Of a stretch of DNA of 64,000 nt, positions 11,401 through 17,993 are shown in pieces. The notes beneath the pieces were generated by a model that worked only from the letters and a program-made list of their open reading frames with translations, was not told the DNA's origin and did no database searches. Source of the DNA: Roseiconus lacunae (GTDB lineage Bacteria > Planctomycetota > Planctomycetia > Pirellulales > Pirellulaceae); assembly GCF_008312935.1 (NCBI RefSeq), contig NZ_VSZO01000053.1, forward strand, positions 248,001 to 312,000. Reading direction: 5' to 3'. The position numbers and the translations under genes are program-made. The stretch's first letter is position 1. The number at the start of each line of letters is the position of its first letter.

Positions 11401-11949
11401 AGGCCTGACGATCTGAGTTCACTCTCGTGGACTGTCAACGATGGGGAGATCATTAGCGGCGAACTGACACGCCACGGCCATCAGGAGCAAGATTGTTTGC
11501 AGTACCAGCGCCCGCTTTGCGATGGGGAGACATTACGGTACGAGTTCTTCTACGAAAAGGAAAAGATTGAAGTCCATCCGACGATCGGCCGCGTTGCGTA
11601 CATGCTTCGGGAAGACGGATGTAAACTTCATCTGATGAACTCCGGAAACACGTCCTGGCATATTCCCCAAGGTTATGAAGTACCGGTTCCCGGAGTTCCG
11701 GCGAAACCGATCAAGCTGAACGATGGCGATTGGAACGAAGTCACGATGAAACGTGATGGAAACCGATTGACCCTCTCGGTCAACGGTGAAGTCGTCTTTG
11801 CAGGTGTGCCGGAGACTCGCGATGGAAGTCAGATTTTCGGTTTCTTCCGTGACTCGAAGGACAAACAAGTTCGAATTCGCAACGTCGTACTCTCCGGAGA
11901 TTGGCCGGAAACGATTCCCGAAAACCTGTTTTCAACTTCCAGAGGTTGA
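2488..11949 (+). CDS. Giant secreted TPR protein with C-terminal beta-sandwich domain
   Basis: At 3,153 residues this gene fills nearly 15% of the window. It starts at ATG 2488, followed by a basic stretch, a hydrophobic segment and an AFA/QQ signal-peptidase site near residue 45. From about residue 85 to 2500 it is built of helical repeats, many with TPR signatures (for example an A..Y..A pattern followed by PD or P-containing turns). The C-terminal 400 residues differ: a Trp/Gly-rich region from about residue 2750, then a lectin-like (LamG / concanavalin-type) beta-sandwich from about 2980 with the pattern DGDWNEVTMKRDGNRLTLSV. This recalls the Rhodopirellula DUF1583/DUF1581 families, which I cannot confirm here. 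Likely a cell-envelope or periplasmic scaffold; substrate unknown. No frameshift is seen along its length. Confidence 0.9.
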   Translation: MSLEGLECRLVRSFSIRRSDRRTGALLITTMLGVSMLFPTAAFAQQTDAGAMAIGQGDETDAESDEQRRERITAERFLTVLLRRPTRGTALDRIFSYHIGRGDIGEVIERLESEASEQSDGDAAGRYHMVIGLLQLQRSEDAAAVAALRKASALLPDNAFAANYLGEAYLLVGQEEKAAEAFVSALAKNPPKQEYLKIAGTLGRLHQRAGRETEALQVWKDLEQAFPGDQRVRERIARILVEEGDFAGALERYDNLAEQARSDNDKIVFAMRSAELRIRAGQKEQAIKQIESLISKLRPGSYLHGEARRQIESAFLANGDYAGLAEYYDQWISDHPDDIDAIVRLARTLSVQGRIPEAIEWFEKAIQRAPSEAEPRLALIDAYVAAERYSDAAKQFESLSELDPDNPDHLVRWGQIILEDKDTDKKDRAQSAAKVWMRLAESRSDDAVVQSQVADLLRGAELTELALERYQAAIDLAPQDPQYKEYLGEYLHKLDRKDEAVEVWNSLAAGDLRTRENLVRLAEIFNQFDREVDALKIMAEACQMDPTIDQRLRYAQWLRTGEQYDDAIKQVELAAKLSETLEDAERVFAEEVKTYQAAGKLEERITELRKVVEADPKDSTTWRRLAVLHNAAQQPFEATDAIETSISLTPDSVESLVIAAQMYEDSGRLKDAIEKRRQLADSDSRFRSGHLQKLATLFMQIGERDRSMEVGDELLASSGGSVDSFRFYADLCGRLGKIDTRLDSLRRCVRMNPRSIEAQRMLADQLAEDFKTDQAIELYWQMLDGSDEVEDRRQVVEKLADLYLRSNRLDQLISRLEIRGRESGDRRTMNDLVATAYTQVGDIGLARQILESMLQENGSDTMLLERLVDLAQQAGEFEEALRLQRHLTRLSPDRKNEAMLATLLLDTGALTEAEAIWMKMSESSSDPKQLSRNLNRLLRTGEIDLAIKLAKKTLENDSENWEVLLQLMVLQATEADWEAAAETADRLVGLDLPDDTLPEGGKPYQKMQTYQGQTYPNPPIQYARISSMYSFYRLVDERYGSSSQMQLPTPMDLGNAKMMGRYCQIKHASVEGDLDAIVKPIKEKALADDATEQDVWDAYVTESLVSSVKQETGVSYQDPATWDLIWRLSKLDPETGNYLLGSFLSTRSRNYKRDNFNVEPMPEERLQWLKEKAESDSTSEQDFVLMPNMNWLEFYVAELNISGRNEESKRYAEQFVSEVAESVDSKNINIVLQQMGIYGTDDQLWNVISKALEERDRSNPAVSIQRAVALIGLFTNPTRVTDGLSEGMKDESYRTRLFELVNQVIEETADEPLRQRTITLTQVGGPRSSYRMVGSSYRRITIEFPPQGLGPSDALAQQLYQIWEQLSEQKSVPAWIEFLEQQVEQAEDPSDEIWKRIALASVWQWQEKSAAAAEVLDKAVERATEHVPMLEPELRLMTADLLLRDGNKRGALKAIDSISVYDRQTMAVREFAAARLGAAIGDADRAKVAARRLFGVRLNASAQIELAKLMGGLGMKDLAADLVRRMRNRGGSNTEQLQSIMTFFFSQKQNDQAAEVAMELLRRSTPTRQRSNFRTVEQSRRTSALQMLANTGRLMDLIERTEQRFENSPNSSRIRMELSEMYDAAGQKAKAINLLADTDVDKVNNVQALAATAKQLVQAGKMSEACDAYLKLLRRDQSSFNNDFYDIKRPFENKHRMGELADLMMEVGIGKFTSYRAAEICRDLAQDEATLPKAKQLFEAILDESASGSNWNNALSRVSGYSSRLLESEKLVQKMANAMVNNAKDDAGYGTLFDGYSTGSDGRHNNATTYLVRHIADKPEMLKIVEQSIRDQLQENDDWAGGKIWLGLTCVASKQYDEAIELLAPAVEENASPAPTYDMIWLVGSYIDTFDEMSDVADSYYQKALTLPSNRRGSEFRYTLEARYCNFLSDHGRKEEARKMAMVGIKRFEKNESGGYSDTEYEAYRSIRNAMSMMEFFGKLGYPADGLRYARNFDRTLFVKAGRYANGRREQFETAEKKLLDNVMEQGGLQAARSLINPSDEDDFAVDFIVSTGSRPFTEMGLSSVWLDIVRQAIDDEGNTDDLQAFEDELSELANERPTDDSVAAAKAMFDGLRGNPETLRTLLKRWTATPNSGQSETEGEESTKIDRDDRRELVVIIASLLLESAEETDQALLMSAFDSVLSGDANRDCIVLAELGKAFLRRDDKKAAEASWTRVVGPELSQFMMLDLSLAAVNNDMLDLSEAAFDAAIDAPEKSAAIDAVKNGVKSLGDLFGVARQSTSSPSSNVNQRLDAEEVRLAKRIMELELAWRKHKLWTTRVYDPWVRLVLPAGKPPRPLCIDAEVKDQNRVVVDSAFDRLAMRVHWSNKTDDLLGELTADDAITHLLATLVLLRGERGPEANARLEKIVASDISTVSKEVALQTLTHALNNDHTRKTAVQLSLALLNANRPTQRYQDIEPFDHFALQVAKVCLDKNLEQQSVSQAINDYLELTSHDNDRYSGGTYQLTRRKDQLEEVAKLLLPTGRTDQALLYLGMRAEAFNQGLDTSLDWVGCWALESLQGMQDHAVAYRMLADWTFSGDGALQNIQTLARRQPLPDWIPPDVGGHYPPFPPVVDQALPIATNYHFLTRLAQETGMRQDLLDRLAEAQSKERVGADVALAIALVAFEMEIDNALIAKIETRLKQRQPGNNRPKSRIPLAEMQLASMIAHHPTHTPAAKRVTEMLLDHTHSAGRGFLKPWISRYQWKQGWAESSSWKTADEMEHWAPATIANAHARHDGKPTSIWVTDGRGQISHVAGYGHDYLWFKYPLEGNYEIRMTSQDGGYRESSLVCDGLELMSNGSSSAVYANSDGSNDWVRHYTKALNKNGLNVNRMVRDDDHTSHYANDQLTYQEARRNSMPFVGFSTSGDKKLTISGIKITGEAKIPRQVSLISDEDMRGWTATYFNMPLPTSGINMKQRDKEAAEPRSVRKRPRPDDLSSLSWTVNDGEIISGELTRHGHQEQDCLQYQRPLCDGETLRYEFFYEKEKIEVHPTIGRVAYMLREDGCKLHLMNSGNTSWHIPQGYEVPVPGVPAKPIKLNDGDWNEVTMKRDGNRLTLSVNGEVVFAGVPETRDGSQIFGFFRDSKDKQVRIRNVVLSGDWPETIPENLFSTSRG

Positions 11950-11979
11950 ATTTCGAAATTCGGCTGTGTCGCCCCGTGA

Positions 11980-12495
11980 TTAGCGTGTTTGGTTTTCACG
12001 ATAGGCTTTTCCGGCATCGACGTAGTGGTCCGCCCCATGTTGGATCATTTGTTGATGCCGTGTGGAGACTTCGCCCCGAATTTTGGCCGGAGTTCCGGCA
12101 ACGATCGATCCGGGGGGCACGTTCATTCCTTCGGTCACGAGGGCACCGGCGGCGACAAGCGAGCCTTTGCCGATGGTCGCTCCGTTGAGGACGACGGCAC
12201 GCATGCCGATCAGGACTTCATCTTCGACGGTTGCGCCATGAATGATCGCGCCGTGACCCACCGTGACTCGATCGCCAATCTTGCAGGGGAATCCTGGGTC
12301 GGCATGAAGGACGCAGTGATCTTGAAGATTGGTCTGACACCCAACCTCGATCACTTCGACATCGCCTCTGATGACGCTGTGAAACCAAACCGAACTCTCG
12401 CGTCCGATGGTGACGTCACCAAGGATGACGGCGCCGTCGGCACGAAAAACTGTATCGGCGATTTGTTCGGGACGAAAATCTGTGTGAAATTTCAT
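11980..12495 (-). CDS. Gamma-carbonic anhydrase-like hexapeptide-repeat protein
   Basis: A 171-residue protein with left-handed beta-helix hexapeptide repeats throughout: GDVTIGRESSVWFHSVIRGD, then IGDRVTVGHGAIIHG, IGMRAVVLNGA and VPPGSIVAGTPAK. This is the pattern of the YrdA/PaaY/CaiE gamma-carbonic-anhydrase group. Metal-ligand histidines of the family are suggested by HADPG (near residue 64) and VGHGAIIHG (near 81-86). Family members bind Zn or Fe as trimers; many have no proven carbonic anhydrase activity, so the function here is inferred. It converges on the giant TPR gene with only about 30 bases between them. Confidence 0.9.
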   Translation of the reverse strand: MKFHTDFRPEQIADTVFRADGAVILGDVTIGRESSVWFHSVIRGDVEVIEVGCQTNLQDHCVLHADPGFPCKIGDRVTVGHGAIIHGATVEDEVLIGMRAVVLNGATIGKGSLVAAGALVTEGMNVPPGSIVAGTPAKIRGEVSTRHQQMIQHGADHYVDAGKAYRENQTR

Positions 12496-12567
12496 GATGG
12501 CTGTGAAGATGGTCGATCAGAACGTTAGACGCTGCCGCTAAACAACGTTCACCGCAAGTAAACCGGT

Positions 12568-12635
12568 AAAAGGGGTCAGGAGTCAATTGGCGAAACGGCC
12601 CGACGGGTGCTTCTATTGAGTCCTGACCCCTTTTT
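12568..12635. repeat. Inverted repeat with GGGGTCAGGA arms (REP-like, terminator-like)
   Basis: The left arm AAAAGGGGTCAGGAGTCAAT (12568-12587) pairs with the right arm ATTGAGTCCTGACCCCTTTT (12615-12634), with one mismatch in 20 and a 27-base loop. The right arm runs into a T tract. It could act as a bidirectional terminator, but the second, half copy at 1896 marks it as a dispersed repeat. It lies between the carbonic-anhydrase-like gene and the M48 gene. Confidence 0.75.
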
Positions 12636-12743
12636 CGCTTTTTGCGAATTTGTCTTTCTAGCAAATCCATACGCTCGCCGAACACGCTGGTTTTGGACAT
12701 TGGTATACTCGAATGACCGATCGCGAGCAGTATTGGTTGAGAC

Positions 12744-13883
12744 ATGATTGACGAGCAATATTCTGGTGGCGTGTTCAACGAGCAACTTCCTTCGGGACGC
12801 GCCGGAGCGGAAATCACATTGGCGACGGCGGCAATCGAAGCGATTACGCCGACGGGCGAGCGTTTCGCAATTCCGTATCGTGATTGCCAGATCGAAATGG
12901 GGGGCTTTAACAACCGGATGGTGTTCTGCCGTAACCCAGACCGAACGGTCACGATTTTTTGCGATCATAAGAAGTTCTCGAAATCGTTATCGACGGCGGC
13001 TTGCGGCGTGCTCGACAACCAACTCGGTGCGTCGAAGCAGCAGATGAAACGCCAATCGCGGCGCGGGATGCTGTTTGGGACGGCATGTCTGGTAGGAATC
13101 CTGGTGTTGCTCGTCGGTGGTTACTTTGGCATCCGATTCGGCGCCTCGGCAGCCATCCATGCCTTGCCCGTCAGTGTGGATCGTCAGATCGGCGATGCGG
13201 CGTATGCGTCAATGGATACCGGCGGACCGGAGATCAACGATCCCGTGGTGGTTTCGGCGATCGAGACAATGGTCGAGCGACTGGAGCCTCATGCGGCCGT
13301 CGAGGCGATGGAATTCGAAGTTCACGTCATCGATTCCCCGATGATGAATGCGTTTTGTCTTCCGGGTGGGGTGATTGTGGTTTACACCGGCTTGATCAAG
13401 CAAGCCGAAGACCCGGAACAGGTTGCGGCGGTATTGGCCCATGAAATGTCACACGCGACGTTGCGCCACGGACTCGAACGGATCAGTCAGTCCCTTGGGT
13501 TTTGGGCCGCCGCGACGCTTGTGATCGGTGATGTCTCGGGGTTGATGGCGGCCGGCGCGGAGTTGTTTCATTACGCCGCCGTGAACAGTTATTCTCGGGG
13601 CCAGGAAGATGCCGCCGATGCCGAAGGGGTTCGGATGTTACATGCCGCGGGCATCGACCCGAGCGGCATGGCTCGGTTCTTCGAGATCTTAGAAGAAGAG
13701 CACGGTGACATTCCCGATGCACTCGCGTGGATCAGCACGCACCCGCAGCATGCCGACCGAATTGAAAGTGTCAATGCGATTGTTGAGACATTGCCGAATA
13801 AAGAGTACACCCCCATCGATGTCGATTGGGAACAAGTTCAAGCACGCGCGACCAAGCGTCCAAATCCTCAGGGAGACGGTTGA
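12744..13883 (+). CDS. M48-family membrane metalloprotease
   Basis: The 379-residue protein has an N-terminal beta-rich domain (residues 1-95), one transmembrane helix (about 110-133) and an M48 peptidase domain. The zinc motif HEMSH sits near residue 233, and the third-ligand region is GQEDAADAEG near 286. The HPQHADR segment near residue 335 is also typical of Oma1/YggG-type M48 proteases. Such enzymes degrade misfolded or membrane-associated proteins. The stop codon overlaps the start of the next gene by one base (TGATG), so translation of the first AIM24 paralogue is probably coupled to it. Function in this cassette is inferred from position only. Confidence 0.92.
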   Translation: MIDEQYSGGVFNEQLPSGRAGAEITLATAAIEAITPTGERFAIPYRDCQIEMGGFNNRMVFCRNPDRTVTIFCDHKKFSKSLSTAACGVLDNQLGASKQQMKRQSRRGMLFGTACLVGILVLLVGGYFGIRFGASAAIHALPVSVDRQIGDAAYASMDTGGPEINDPVVVSAIETMVERLEPHAAVEAMEFEVHVIDSPMMNAFCLPGGVIVVYTGLIKQAEDPEQVAAVLAHEMSHATLRHGLERISQSLGFWAAATLVIGDVSGLMAAGAELFHYAAVNSYSRGQEDAADAEGVRMLHAAGIDPSGMARFFEILEEEHGDIPDALAWISTHPQHADRIESVNAIVETLPNKEYTPIDVDWEQVQARATKRPNPQGDG

Positions 13884-14539
13884 TGCACACCGAGATTCGC
13901 GACAAACCATCCTTTGCCAACTTGTATGTCCGGTTGGAACCTGGTGAGCAAATCATTGCCGAAGCGGATGCGATGGCAAGTATGGACGGGTCGGTTGAAA
14001 TGTCGACACAGTGGAGTGGTGGGCCCGCCCAAGGCGTACTCAAACGGATCTTCGGTGGCGAATCGATGTTCGTCAACACGTTTACGACGTCATCCGGCGG
14101 CGAGTTAGTGTTGACGCAATCGTTTCCCGGTGACATGCAGTGCCTGGAGCTCAACGGCAACACCATGTTTCTTCAGCCGGGGGCGTTCATCGCTTGTGAA
14201 CCGAGCGTCAAACTGGGGCTCGGTTGGGCGGGAGTCCGGATGTTCATCGCCCGTGAAGGTCTATTCCGCTTGAAGGTCAGTGGCCATGGCAAGGTTTGGT
14301 TCGGTGCGTATGGCGGGATCTTTGAGCGAGAAATCGATGAGGAGTACATCGTCGATACAGGGCATTTAGTCGCTTACGAGCCGACCATCGGTGTTCGCGT
14401 CGGGATGGCCGGCGGCATCTTTTCGAGTTTTTTCAGCGGCGAAGGGTTGATCACCCGGGTCAACGGACCGGGCAAAATTTACATGCAGTCACGCTCGTTT
14501 GACGGGTTGGCGGCTTGGACGAACGCGCATCTTTGGTAG
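13883..14539 (+). CDS. AIM24-family protein, first of three paralogues
   Basis: The start is ATG 13883, which overlaps the protease stop and has GGGAG about 7 bases before it; a longer in-frame opening upstream would lie inside the protease gene. The 218-residue product is an all-beta AIM24 / TIGR00266-type protein with the family landmarks GGESMFVNTFT, a LEL..N turn, and YIVDTGHLVAYEPT followed by FFSGEGLITRVNGPGKIYMQ. AIM24 is named from yeast mitochondrial biogenesis; bacterial members have no settled biochemical role. Two further copies follow directly, so it was probably produced by tandem duplication and is likely cotranscribed with the M48 protease. Confidence 0.88.
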   Translation: MHTEIRDKPSFANLYVRLEPGEQIIAEADAMASMDGSVEMSTQWSGGPAQGVLKRIFGGESMFVNTFTTSSGGELVLTQSFPGDMQCLELNGNTMFLQPGAFIACEPSVKLGLGWAGVRMFIAREGLFRLKVSGHGKVWFGAYGGIFEREIDEEYIVDTGHLVAYEPTIGVRVGMAGGIFSSFFSGEGLITRVNGPGKIYMQSRSFDGLAAWTNAHLW

Positions 14540-14591
14540 GCCGACGCGTCGACATCATTCGCAATTCTTCTCTGGGTGTTGGATCAGCTAC

Positions 14592-15275
14592 ATGCAATAC
14601 GAACTTTTGTCACGACCCGCGATGACGGTCGCCAGGCTAACCCTCGCGGCCGGCGAATCGATTACCTGTGAAGTCGGCGCGATGATCGCGATGAACGGCG
14701 GCTTTAATGTCGAAACGACGAGCCGAAAAAAGGGCGGCGGCGGTGGCTTGGCCAAAGGTCTTAAGCGAATGTTTGCCGGCGAGAGTTTCTTTCTCAATCA
14801 CTTTACGGCAACCCAGCCCGAGCAATCGTTGATTATCGGCCCGGCGATGCTCGGTGACATTATGTATTACCAGATGACCGGTGGGACGCTGGTCGTACAA
14901 GGGTCCAGTTGGCTTGCATCGTCGACCGGGATCGAAATCGATGCCACGTGGCAAGGTTTGGGAAAAGCGCTTTTCAGCGGCGAGAGTATGTTTTGGGTCA
15001 AGTGCAGCGGGACCGGTGATTTGCTGCTCAACAGCTTCGGCGCGATTCACTGCGTCGAGGTCAATGGCGAGTATGTCGTCGATACCGGTCACATCGTCGC
15101 CTTTGAAGACACGTTGCAGTTCAAGATCGGAAAGGCCGGCAAGAGCTTGGTCGGTAGCTTCCTCGGCGGCGAAGGTCTGGTGTGTAAGTTCAGCGGCCAG
15201 GGGCGACTGTATTTTCAATCGCACAACCCACCCAGCTTTGGCAAACTGCTTGGGCCAAAACTGAAAGCACGTTGA
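14592..15275 (+). CDS. AIM24-family protein, second paralogue
   Basis: The start chosen is ATG 14592, 52 bases after the preceding stop and giving MQYELLSRPAMT, which aligns with the start of the domain; an in-frame opening from 14499 would overlap the previous gene. The 227-residue product keeps the family motifs AGESFFLNHFTAT, GEYVVDTGHIVAFEDT and GGEGLVCKFSGQGRLYFQ. A poly-glycine/lysine turn (KKGGGGGLAKGLKRMF) occupies the same loop as KGGLGKTFGRML in the third copy. It lacks a signal peptide and transmembrane segments. Function unknown. Confidence 0.88.
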   Translation: MQYELLSRPAMTVARLTLAAGESITCEVGAMIAMNGGFNVETTSRKKGGGGGLAKGLKRMFAGESFFLNHFTATQPEQSLIIGPAMLGDIMYYQMTGGTLVVQGSSWLASSTGIEIDATWQGLGKALFSGESMFWVKCSGTGDLLLNSFGAIHCVEVNGEYVVDTGHIVAFEDTLQFKIGKAGKSLVGSFLGGEGLVCKFSGQGRLYFQSHNPPSFGKLLGPKLKAR

Positions 15276-15353
15276 TCAGACGTTCCCGCCTCGTTTGTTT
15301 CGCAACTTTGCCCGCGTCGGTACTTTTCACGCACTCCATCACCCCGTGACATC

Positions 15354-16484
15354 ATGATTCAGTTCGCTTGCCCTTCCTGTAATAAGCACTACAAGGTTGC
15401 TGACGAGATGGCTGGCAAGAAAGGGAAATGCAAAGAATGCGGGCAGATCATGATGATCCCCGAGCTGCCGACCGCTTCGCAGTCATCGATCGAGGCGGCA
15501 CCGCCGGAAGACCCGACGCCAAATCCAGCCTTTGGAACCAATGATCCGTCGCGTCTATCCGCCACGTCGCCCTCCGGTGGAGTGTTCGATGCTCCAACGC
15601 AGGCCCCAGGGATGGATGCGGGATCAGACCCCTTCGGAGCGTCTGAAGTCGGGCAGGTGCCCGACGGTCAGACGGGGTCGGATCCATTCTTTGCCGGTTC
15701 ACCACTTCCTTCCGGTGGTCAGTTTCCGGCCGGATCGGTGCCCACCTCGGCGGTGCGGAATGTGGGCGATGGTACGCTGACGGGTGAGTCGTCAGATCTT
15801 AAATTCGAGATTACTCAGCGACCCGACTTTTCGCTTTTGAAGGTCGAGATCGACACGGGGAAAAAGGTGTTCGCAGAGCCGTCGGCGATGGTTTCGATGT
15901 CGCCGTCGATTCACTTGGAAGCCGGCTTCAAAGGCGGACTTGGGAAAACGTTTGGGCGAATGCTCGGTGGCGAGAGCTTGATAATCAACACCTTTACCGC
16001 CCAGTCCGGTCCCGGCGAAGTACTCTTCGCCGGCGGGATGGCAGGCGACGTCGCGTACTATCGGTTGGAAGGCCGACCGATCATGTTGCAGCGCGGGGCG
16101 TATATGTTGAATGGGCCCGGAGTGGAGGTGACCGGGAAGTGGCAAGGTGCGAAAGGGTTCTTCGGCGGCGAAGGGTTGGTGCTGCTGAAAGCGACCGGAG
16201 CCGGCGACTTGTTCTTCAATTCTTACGGTGCGATTTTGGAAGTCGACGTTACCGACGACTTCATCGTTGACACGGGGTACATCGTCGCGTTCGAGGAATC
16301 GCTGGACTATCGGGTGACGGTTCTGCCGGGACTTCGCAAGGGCGGAAAGATCAAGTCGTTCTTCTTTGGCGGTGAAGGCCTGGTTTGTCAGTTCTCTGGA
16401 CAGGGACGTGTGTGGGTTCAAACTCGGCAAGTGTCGTCGTTTCTGTCCTGGGTCAATGCCTTTCGGCCGACCAAAAGCAACTAG
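15354..16484 (+). CDS. AIM24-family protein with N-terminal zinc ribbon, third paralogue
   Basis: The 376-residue protein begins with a zinc ribbon: cysteines at 6, 9, 26 and 29 in the pattern CPSC...CKEC. A Pro/Gly/Ser-rich linker runs to about residue 140, then a full AIM24 domain follows (about 143-370) with GGESLIINTFTAQ, DDFIVDTGYIVAFEES and FGGEGLVCQFSGQGRVWVQT. The zinc ribbon is of the type planctomycetes attach to many proteins. Fusion of ribbon and AIM24 domain sets this copy apart from the two upstream. It sits 78 bases after the second copy, same strand, likely the last gene of the cassette. Confidence 0.88.
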   Translation: MIQFACPSCNKHYKVADEMAGKKGKCKECGQIMMIPELPTASQSSIEAAPPEDPTPNPAFGTNDPSRLSATSPSGGVFDAPTQAPGMDAGSDPFGASEVGQVPDGQTGSDPFFAGSPLPSGGQFPAGSVPTSAVRNVGDGTLTGESSDLKFEITQRPDFSLLKVEIDTGKKVFAEPSAMVSMSPSIHLEAGFKGGLGKTFGRMLGGESLIINTFTAQSGPGEVLFAGGMAGDVAYYRLEGRPIMLQRGAYMLNGPGVEVTGKWQGAKGFFGGEGLVLLKATGAGDLFFNSYGAILEVDVTDDFIVDTGYIVAFEESLDYRVTVLPGLRKGGKIKSFFFGGEGLVCQFSGQGRVWVQTRQVSSFLSWVNAFRPTKSN

Positions 16485-16931
16485 CACATTCGCGAACGGC
16501 TCGACGTCAGTAGATGCCAAGCCCGTCGAGGTGCCTTCCGATGCAGCTTGATCTGTACAGCAGCATGGTTCTGGCGTTGTCGCCGTCTGGAAGTGCAAAT
16601 TCATCGGGAGAAGGCAATCGCAACGTTTCGCCTCGGTGGCCCTGCTTGCATTTCCTTCCCCTGCTAAGCGATACTGACCACGGTTGCGATTCCGAGAGGG
16701 GCCAACTCGGTCAGGCAAAACGCACGGCTTTGCCGCCAATCGTGAAGACGCTAACGCTATGTTTCGGTTCCTTTTTTGATGAGCCGAATGGAATTAGCCA
16801 CGGCTTCCGAGCAACAACCGGGGCTAACGCCTGTCGCCCAATCGATCACGTCCAGATTTTTTATAGAAACGAAGCATCATTAGTCAGTTCAGTGATAGAA
16901 ACGCAAGCGGGATTGAGACGGGGAAGCGGAG
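16485..16931. other. 447-bp spacer with one palindromic repeat copy
   Basis: No gene is convincing here. A frame running into the next gene from about 16514 has no recognisable features. One diverged copy of the dispersed palindromic element lies at 16778-16836. A promoter for the 16932 gene is expected in this stretch but could not be pinned down. Confidence 0.4.
16778..16836 (+). repeat. Dispersed imperfect palindrome, copy 1
   Basis: The left arm (GATGAGCCGAATGGAATTAG continuing into CCACGG) is followed by a short loop and the right arm GGGGCTAACGCCTGTCG. It matches the other copies in the window, with a few changes in the left arm. Confidence 0.7.
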
Positions 16932-17993
16932 GTGAGTGAAGCGTCGCGAGAGAAAACTGACGAAATTCATGCCGGATACGAGTTTGAAACCGGGATGTTC
17001 GATCGGATGCGCAGTTGGGTTGATGTTGCCCCTTGTACGCGATTGTTTCGGGTCCTTCGTTTACTTGCCTCGCCTGTTTACATCGGCATGGTCGTCATGG
17101 CCGTTTGGGTCTCGATGTTGCTTGGAAACATGCTAGGTGTAGAACTATCGGCGCTGTACGCTCCGATGGGGCTGATTCGTCCCGAGATAGTTCCTCGGAC
17201 GGTGTCAGCGCCGTTGTCGATGATGAGTCAGACCTCATTTTCGCTTTCGTCACTTGTCGGTGTGATTGTCTGTTTAGGGATTTGGACGCCGGTGATTCAG
17301 GTGGTCGCTCGGGCTGGCGCGTCGTTGACGGCCGCCCGCGGATTGCCTCCGGCCGGTGAGACACTGCGTTTAACTTGGAAGCGTTTGCTGTATTCGTATG
17401 CGGTGCCGCTATTGATCATCGCGACCATCTTTTTTGCCTTGCTTGGATTGTATGCACTGCAGTTGCCGGTTGTTCTCTTCCCGCACCGTATCGTCGGTGT
17501 GACTGTGGGATGGCTGGTCGGGCTCGCGGCGGTACCTGTGGGAGTCTTGATTGCCGGTTCGATGGTTGCAATCCCGATCGGTTGGGCGGCTATGATCTGT
17601 GAAAAAGACCCAGACCCGATCGATTCCCTAAGTCGTGGATTCGAAGCGTTGTTTCGGCGGCCCTTGCAATTAGTCGGTTATGTTGTGCTGGCGATGTTGC
17701 TCGTTGCACTCACGCAATGGTTTTCATCGGCGGCGTTAGCGGCAGCAAATTTCGCCTGGATGCATGTGCCCGGTGCGATGACGCATGCTAGGGAATTTCA
17801 GATTTCTGCGATTGCTGCGACCGCGTCGGTTGCGGTCGCTTGGTGTTTGACGCTGCAGTTTGGTTTGCTGGGAGGCATCTACTTGTTGCTCCGTCGCGAT
17901 ACGGGCGGACAAGAAGTCGAGGACTTTTGGCAGCCCGACCGTGTGCCTCAAGCTCCGCTTCCGGATTTACCCGAACAAGCTTATTCGCCATGA
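16932..17993 (+). CDS. Polytopic membrane protein of unknown function
   Basis: The start is GTG 16932, preceded by GGAGGT-like purines. The 353-residue product has about six hydrophobic helices, near residues 40-65, 97-120, 155-180, 190-220, 245-270 and 295-320. The N-terminal tail is charged and the C-terminal tail is Pro/acidic. No motif of a known transporter or enzyme was recognised. Its stop overlaps the next start as ATGA (17990-17993), so the two proteins are probably made together. Confidence 0.8.
   Translation: MSEASREKTDEIHAGYEFETGMFDRMRSWVDVAPCTRLFRVLRLLASPVYIGMVVMAVWVSMLLGNMLGVELSALYAPMGLIRPEIVPRTVSAPLSMMSQTSFSLSSLVGVIVCLGIWTPVIQVVARAGASLTAARGLPPAGETLRLTWKRLLYSYAVPLLIIATIFFALLGLYALQLPVVLFPHRIVGVTVGWLVGLAAVPVGVLIAGSMVAIPIGWAAMICEKDPDPIDSLSRGFEALFRRPLQLVGYVVLAMLLVALTQWFSSAALAAANFAWMHVPGAMTHAREFQISAIAATASVAVAWCLTLQFGLLGGIYLLLRRDTGGQEVEDFWQPDRVPQAPLPDLPEQAYSP

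Noticed and set aside
15792-16739. Long minus-strand frame over the third AIM24 gene
   Set aside because: It is antisense to a clear AIM24 domain and shows no protein family features; in GC-rich DNA such shadows are common.
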